Shown here: piece by piece, positions 58,301 through 64,000 of the stretch
How the letters are laid out: every line of letters starts with the position of its first letter
How positions within the stretch are numbered: position 1 is the first letter of the stretch
Assembly: GCF_036417845.1 (NCBI RefSeq)
Contig: NW_027118693.1
Span: 5,466,001-5,530,000, forward strand
Reading direction: 5' to 3'
Source of the DNA: Apteryx mantelli
Lineage: Eukaryota > Chordata > Aves > Apterygiformes > Apterygidae
DNA length: 64,000 nt
Program-made: the position numbers and the translations under genes
Notes under the pieces: model-generated
Told to the model about the DNA's origin: nothing
The model's input: the letters and a program-made list of their open reading frames with translations, nothing else
The model's database searches: none

Positions 58301-58309
58301 ATTAGGAGC
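52396..58309. other. Intergenic, no gene seen
   Basis: About 6 kb without a recognisable gene. It contains dispersed-motif copies at 52531-52556, 52811-52840 and 56219-56240, and an AC microsatellite at 55476-55497. A stretch at 54830-55400 may be an old LTR or other interspersed repeat, but no diagnostic feature is visible. The end leads into a pyrimidine-rich acceptor (AG at 58304-58305) before gene F. Confidence 0.45.
55476..55497 (+). repeat. (AC)n microsatellite
   Basis: About eleven AC units. Confidence 0.95.
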
Positions 58310-59284
58310 ATGACAGATACATACTTTGGAAACAGGACACGTGTGACGGAATTCATCCTCATTGGCTTCCTGAACCCCTTTGAAGTACAAGTCACCTTGT
58401 TCATGTTGTTCTTCATTGTCTTTCTGGTGACAGTGGTTGGGAACTCTGTTATCATCGTGTTAACCTGCTCTGACCACCGTTTACAATCACCCGTGTACTT
58501 TTTCCTTTGCAACCTTTCCATCATTGAAATTCTCATCACTGTGACTGTGGTGCCCAAAATGATGGAAAACTTCCTCTCGGAGAGGAAGACAATTTCCTTT
58601 TATGGTTGCCTGGCTCAGAGCTACTTTTATTTCCTTCTGGGCACCACAGAGTATGTCCTGCTCGCTGTCATGTCCTACGACCGTTATGTGGCCGTATGCT
58701 CCCCACTGCACTATAGCAACATCATGAGAAAGAAGGTCTGTATGTGGCTGGTAGTGGCATCCTGGCTGTGTGGATTTTTCTCCATTTTGGTCCCCACAGT
58801 GATGAAGCTTCAGCTGCCATTCTGTGGTCCCAACACCATCAACCATTTCTTCTGTGATAGTGCCCCTCTGCTGCACCTGGCTTGTGCTGACATCCGGCTG
58901 CTGGAGTTTATTGATTTCATCATTTCACTGCCCATTCTGCTAGGTTCCCTGCTGCTGACTGTCTTCTCCTACTTCTATATCATCTGTGCCATTATCCGCA
59001 CCCCTTCTGCCACAGGCAAGCAGAAGGCTTTTTCCACCTGTGCCTCTCATTTTACTGTGGTCACTATCGGCTATGGCACCTCAGTCTTTATTTATGTCCG
59101 TCCCTCTCAAACCAACTCCATGAACCTAAACAAAGTAGCATCTCTGCTCACCACTGCATTCACTCCGATGCTGAATCCTTTCATATTCAGCCTTAGGAAC
59201 CAGAAGGTCAAGGAGGCATTAACGGACTTAGTCAGCAAGTGTGTAGGAGCTCACGGACTTGGCCGGAATTCACGGAGGGTTTGA
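58310..59284 (+). CDS. Olfactory receptor, OR6-like guess, gene F (intact)
   Basis: A 324-residue odorant receptor, all motifs present. Seen: sequon N8-R-T, V-G-N at 43-45 (TM1), P-V-Y-F-F-L-C-N-L-S at 61-70 (TM2), Cys100, M-S-Y-D-R-Y at 121-126 (TM3), loop cysteines 172, 182 and 192, K-A-F-S-T-C at 239-244 (TM6) and N-P-F-I-F at 289-293 (TM7), with a somewhat long tail. The apparent upstream start at 58295 is a TTG and lies before the acceptor AG at 58304-58305. The first true ATG is 58310, only four bases after the acceptor. Its loops closely resemble gene E on the opposite strand, and of the three OR6-like genes it is the only one without a damaged core motif. It would act in olfactory neuron cilia through Golf. 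Confidence 0.94.
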   Translation: MTDTYFGNRTRVTEFILIGFLNPFEVQVTLFMLFFIVFLVTVVGNSVIIVLTCSDHRLQSPVYFFLCNLSIIEILITVTVVPKMMENFLSERKTISFYGCLAQSYFYFLLGTTEYVLLAVMSYDRYVAVCSPLHYSNIMRKKVCMWLVVASWLCGFFSILVPTVMKLQLPFCGPNTINHFFCDSAPLLHLACADIRLLEFIDFIISLPILLGSLLLTVFSYFYIICAIIRTPSATGKQKAFSTCASHFTVVTIGYGTSVFIYVRPSQTNSMNLNKVASLLTTAFTPMLNPFIFSLRNQKVKEALTDLVSKCVGAHGLGRNSRRV

Positions 59285-59764
59285 ACTTGATTCCGCTGGA
59301 AGACTCACAGGTATGTGCTCAGAACACACTGTTTTCTTGCAATGAAACAGCTGACAGTATCCATAAACTCATCATCTCTGATGCTGCCCAGGCTGCTGAC
59401 CTCCTCCCACAACTCCTTAGCTTGGCAGCACAGCCCCTCAATGAGCACACATCTCCTGCAGGCTAGAAAACCATCTCTCACTGCTCAAGCCTCAGCAAGA
59501 GGCCCCAGGCACTCCCTGCAGCCCAAGACCTGCCAAGCTGCATCCTCCTCCTGGAGCTCCGTCTATGTCAAAGCCTCTGACGTTACAGGGTCAGTTGCTC
59601 CAAAGGCTACGGGGCACTGTGCCCTGTGGCACATCGCTACCATAGCTGAGGGTGTGTATCCTGTTCTGGGCAAAGGTGATGGTCCCCTTCTCTGTGCCCT
59701 GCTGCACAAACTGCTGCGCAAGCTGCTGTGTCTGTTGCCTGCCTCTGTTAGGTGCACTAACAGA
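59285..59764 (+). other. 3' flank of gene F, no gene seen
   Basis: Short open frames without domains; no obvious poly(A) signal before the CR1 insertion. Confidence 0.4.
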
Positions 59765-60392
59765 ACACCAACAGCATCCTGGGCTGCATTAGGAAGAGCA
59801 TCTCCAGCAAGTCCAGGGAGGTGACCCTTCCCCTCTACTCAGCACTGATGAGACCACGCCTGGAGTGCTGTGTCCAGTTCTGGGCTCCCCACTACAAGAG
59901 AGACATGGGCATATTGGAGCAAGTCCCGAGAATGGCCACAAAGATGGTTAAGGTTCTGGAGCATCTGACATACAAGGAGAGGCTGAGAGAGCTGGGACTC
60001 TTTAGCTTGGAGAAGAGAAGGCTCAGAGGCAATCGTATCCATGTTTATGAGTATCTGTAAAGAATAAAGAAGGTGCAAAGAAGACGGAGCCAGACCCTTC
60101 TCAGTGGTGCCCAGTGACAGGAGCAGTGACAAGAAGCAATGAGCACAGACTGAAGCACAGGAAATTCCACTTGAACACAAGAAAGCACTTCTTTACTATG
60201 TGGGTGGCTGAACATTGGAACAGGATTCCCAGAGAGGTTGTGGAGTCTCCATCTTTGGAGATATTCAACACCCAACTGGACAACGTTCTGAGCAACCTGC
60301 TCTAGCTGACATTGCTTTGAGTAGGGGGGGGTTGGACCAGATGATCTCCGGAGGTCCTTTCCAGCTTTAACTATTTTATGATTCTGTGACTC
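59765..60392 (+). mobile_element. CR1 LINE, ORF2 tail plus complete 3' end
   Basis: Frames show [33 protein letters not shown] and R-R-L-R-G-N. Then comes the full CR1 3' UTR ending in ctattttatgattctgtgac, the typical octamer-type terminus. It is 5'-truncated near 59765 and in sense with gene F. Confidence 0.93.
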
Positions 60393-63171
60393 TTGAAAAG
60401 CCTCCAGCAAGGCTCTGAACAGAGGCTTAGTTCAAAAGTAATAAACCTAAAATGTAGGTGTCCACTTATCATTAAAGGGCATGATTCATTTGGCCACAGA
60501 TGTCTGTTGCCATTGGAGATGCCCTGGGACACCTGAGATATCAAATGGAGCTGACAGAGATGATGCTGGGCCTTGGGAGACCCACGCTGTTCTGGAACAC
60601 CTAGCTGAAGACCAGGGGAATATTTGGGGAATCTCCAACAACAATAGGCACCTGTGCTTAGAAAACAAAAGCCCACCTAAGTCCATCCAGGACTGTCATC
60701 AGAGCTTAGGCGCCTCCCTCCCAGGTTGACACCCATGTGGTAAACACCCAAAGGCAGATAACGTAAATCCTGCCCTTCAAAATCTGCTCAAACTGCCCAA
60801 CCAATGTTGAGCGGGGTTATACCGAGAGGAGATAACCATTCCATATGATGCTGCAACCAGGTAGGAACATTTAGTTGAGGGTTGTTATTAATTAGGGACA
60901 GCACTGACGTCGCGGATGAGTGAGGAGTGATGCACTTCACTCGTAAGAGAGAAGCAGCAATATATTTTATTGAGGTAAGATTGCATTGCACACAGAAATG
61001 CTTTATGCTGTTTGAGATTCCCTGGCTTCTTCGAGGTATCTGCATGAGGCTGGCAGATTGCGTGCAGGTTCCACAGAGTCCCATGCTCTTTTGGGTGCAA
61101 TACCCTGCGGTACAGAAATGGTACAAGGCACCTGCATTAGGCTGAATCCTATCCAAAACGTCCAGCTGTTCTCTGGATCAAGCTAGCACCATTGCATAGC
61201 AGCCTTATCTACCTTGTAGAGAAAAACCTCTGGCCTGCTGTCCTATCTTCCACCTCATAGGCTCAGAGAGTGCTTCATAGGCTACTGTGTATGTCTTTGG
61301 GATGCCCAGGGTTAAGGTGATGACACTTTAAAATTACTCACCATAAGCAGAGAGGAAGAACAGAACATTTTAGGCTCTAACTGTGGTCCTTCTAGTCAAA
61401 AGATGAAGTAAGAAAAAATTGAATGCATTCCTGTCTTCACTCCATCTCTCTCCCTTGGAATATGCCACTATTCATTGCTATTTAGAAAACATGACAAAAG
61501 TTTCATACATATATAGGAACAATTTTGAGGATTGAGGAAAACATTTTTCAGGCTGATCCTGATCATAATATGTTTGACTTCTTTGTTCCAACTTATGCAG
61601 TAGGTGTAATTGCACAGTTTGGGCTAGTGGTCTGGGAGTGTATATGCTTGCGTTCATGAATGTATACACATAGAAAGCTACTTAATTGATAATCATCTTA
61701 GCTGGAAAGCTGTTATCATGAAGCAGAGTGAAAGCATTCTGGAGACTGCTGAATTATGAAGAAAACCATAACTCTATGATGATCAAAGACACTTTTCTCC
61801 ATTGCATCCCTGCTGGAAACAGGATGATTTGCTTCTGAAATTAATGGCTCGAGATGGTTTGTCAACAGCTGTTCACATACCTGATACCCTGATGTCATCC
61901 AGTGCATGCTTTCACTTCACTTGAAATCTCCTTTCACCAGATTTGAAAACATTCACTTCACTTCAAGTAGCTATCACTGTAGCTGAACAGGTTATCCAGG
62001 GCTCCTATACTGTCAGCGAGAAGGAAAAGGCGTTTCTAGGGTGAGCAGTTCAGCTTAAGACATTTATCTTTTTGATGAGTAGAATTTGTTGAGCTGAAAC
62101 CTAAGGAAGTCGCTAAGTTGTTACATAAACCCAACCCAATCTACCTGTGTGTAACAACCAGTGTCACTTAACACCAGTTCTTCCTGAGAATTTTTTTTTC
62201 ACTTGGTACAAAAAAATAAACATGAATACTTATTCCCACTTTCTGTCTTCCAGCAACAAAGAGCTGATTTTCCCCTGTGGGAAAATAGTTGGAATGAGTA
62301 AAAGTTAGGTTTTCCTCATTTCATTTCTATATGTTTATCTGTAAACTTGGAAATTAAAAGTTTTTTTTCACTGTTTGGTTTGGTATGTTTTTTTCAAAAA
62401 AAAAAAAGAATTTCTCTACAATGATATTTTTAAAGAGTTTTCTTTTTTTAATGGAACTTTCCAAAATTCCCCATTTCTGTTTGCCAAGAGAAACAAGGAG
62501 AAAAGTGAGCTTTCAGAACCATCCCGAATCCCTTCTACTCATTTAGCAGAGGGAGGAAGCCATTTCCTTGTGAGCTGCCAGGTAGATCCAGCTGTGCGGG
62601 GGCAGTCTGAGCACATGTTTGGAGATAAAAAGAAGAATCGGATCCTCCATCATTACAATTCTCCACGGCTTAAATGAGCCAAACCATGAATTCTCATCAG
62701 GCCGTTTCCGTTGAAAATTGCCTGTAGCAGGCAGGTGGAGATAAAGCTTTACGCAGTCGGAAATACTGAAAAGAAGCCTTGAACGAGCATCTCTAGATGA
62801 CCATACGTGACAACTCAGTTGCTGGTAGGCATTTAAGATTCTTTCATAATAAAGGATGGTCTCATTCAGTTGTAAGTAGTTTCTACATTCCTCTGAACAA
62901 ATGTCCGCTTTCGATGTGGGAATTGCACCCCAGTCTCCACTGACCACACTGACTAGTTCTCCATGATCACTGTGGTGGGAGTGCAGACACCTTAGGTGGG
63001 TTCAAGACTAGCACAGATTTCGATGCACCTCCCCACAAGTCTGCCATGGGAACGCCAGTTTCAGTTGCCTCCCCATTGACATTTAGCACCATCGGAGGTG
63101 TTTCAGGGATCCTGCCTGCCCTCCAGCTGCTGCTCCGGAATGGCACAGGTCTCTTGTAAGTCATCAGATGC
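60393..63171. other. Intergenic, no gene seen
   Basis: Dispersed-motif copies lie at 60508-60530 and 61008-61030. A runs occur near 62397. An open minus-strand stretch at 62543-62947 has no recognisable domain. Confidence 0.45.
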
Positions 63172-63623
63172 TGTGACTGCAAGGCGGCCAAAAGAAGGTC
63201 AGATACCAGCAGAGAGAGACACTCAAGGTTCATAAGGAGTTAAACAGGACAGATTTAATAAAGGACTTGCGCTCCAGGCTGCACAGGGAGACCCAGGAAC
63301 CACGAGGAGGGGTCGCCGGCAGGAGGCTGCTGGAGGTACGAGTAGGATGCACAGGCAGGACGCACGGGTGGGACGCATGGGTGGGACTCGACTTGTTCAT
63401 AAGGGCCCCTTAAATCTCCTAGAACTATTTCCTTATCTCAGCTGTGCTAACCTTGAGAAACTGCTGTGCGGGAAGCAGCTAGACGTTGTTGACAAAACGG
63501 AATGTGCATGCCTGGCCCCGATGGGAATTTGGGCAGTGTGCAGTTTCACACGCTGGGCCTGCTACCACCTACTCTGCCAGTCACTGACTCCTCGCCAGGT
63601 CTTCTGCAGGTCTTCTCACTACA
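63172..63623 (-). repeat. LTR of a second endogenous retrovirus (minus strand)
   Basis: Read on the minus strand it starts TGTAGTGAG directly after a purine tract and ends GCAGTCACA, giving TG...CA ends and 452 bp. An ATTAAA signal at 63254-63259 leaves a short U5 of about 80 bases. A short tandem repeat (gggacgcayg units, about 63355-63390) lies in the presumed U3. It differs from the left LTR in sequence and length, so it is another family. Because the purine tract lies upstream of it, this is the 3' LTR of an element running out of the window on the right. Confidence 0.75.
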
Positions 63624-63638
63624 CTCCACCCCTTGACT
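63624..63638 (-). other. Polypurine tract of the right-edge retrovirus
   Basis: On the minus strand the sequence aaggggtggag lies immediately before the LTR TG end, the expected plus-strand priming site. Confidence 0.65.
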
Positions 63639-64000
63639 GACAGAGATGTGGTACTGGTGCCACCAGCGTGCGGACAAGGTTCAGACTTGCCTTTCTGGTA
63701 TTAGCCTAACTAAACAGCTAAGATGTACAAGCAACTAAATCATAGCGAATATACATACATACAGTAAATTATAACCTGTATGCACACAAAAGTGATCAGC
63801 CCAGAGGACCAGGAGCATAATGTATTTTTCCCCATAGTCCTTAATTTGACAGCCATGATGACAGTCACTGCCAGGGGGTGTCCCACACTGATTCTTTGGA
63901 CTTTACATCGTGTAGTCCTTGAAGTAGGCTCTTTATCTTGTGGATGTTGGGTTTGATGCGCTCACCACAGTTCTGTCGGTGTCCCAACTGCCATCAGCAT
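63639..64000 (-). pseudogene. 3' internal end of second endogenous retrovirus, degraded env-like
   Basis: The minus strand from about 63970 carries an open stretch with a basic, leucine-rich helix and a V-W-D-x-P-W motif. It then meets two in-frame stops near 63850. A hydrophobic stretch that could be a membrane anchor follows in a different frame. This fits the end of an Env TM subunit, but the identification is tentative because only about 360 bases are in the window and the frame is broken. Confidence 0.45.

Noticed and set aside
58295-58309. Upstream start of OR gene F
   Set aside because: It is a TTG codon upstream of the splice acceptor AG; the first ATG is at 58310.
62543-62947. 134-codon minus-strand open frame
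   Set aside because: No recognisable domain, no splice or promoter context, and the surrounding DNA looks like decayed interspersed repeat.
1-64000. tRNA genes, CRISPR arrays, bacterial operons or riboswitches
   Set aside because: None could be seen; the DNA is eukaryotic and the tandem repeats are micro- and minisatellites.

Overview
The window is vertebrate, almost certainly bird, nuclear DNA. The evidence is repeated CR1 LINE fragments (ORF2 and 3' ends), an alpharetrovirus-like endogenous provirus, single-exon olfactory receptor (OR) genes including a pair of the OR14-like type that is greatly expanded in birds, and low gene density. The species cannot be fixed from the sequence. Nothing here is prokaryotic: there are no operons, CRISPR arrays or tRNA genes that I could see.

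Layout. 1-1256 is the 3' end of an alpharetrovirus-like provirus: a degraded SU end, an expanded A/G tract, an open Env TM frame and a 3' LTR. 1257-4611 is one arm of a long inverted duplication whose partner is 32327-35680. 4612-5610 is antisense CR1. 5690-10811 and 19643-24165 are a second, more diverged inverted duplication. Each arm of that pair ends in an intact 311-codon OR14-like gene, and the two genes point toward each other. Between them (10.8-19.6 kb) lie a 39-bp minisatellite with a 117-bp higher-order unit, a CR1 endonuclease-domain fragment, an inverted block of the same minisatellite, a TG microsatellite, and a 0.5-kb open stretch that may be an exon of an unrecognised gene. 24.2-32.3 kb is repeat-rich intergenic DNA with CR1 pieces and a possible solo LTR.

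35.7-61 kb holds a second type of OR gene. Three have open frames: 36599-37546 (+), 49568-50491 (-) and 58310-59284 (+). OR remnants on both strands lie at 40.4-42.6 kb. The spacers are AT-richer and carry scattered copies of a short unidentified repeat motif. The right edge (63172-64000) is a minus-strand LTR with the end of a different endogenous retrovirus.

How it fits together. This is an OR cluster shaped by inverted duplication and retroelements. Two OR genes with open frames have lost the arginine of the DRY motif (H in one, T in another), and a third lacks the NPxxY-position asparagine, so an open frame does not guarantee a working receptor here. The outer inverted repeat gives a natural empty site for the left provirus. 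All similarity statements come from reading the sequence by eye, not from alignment software.
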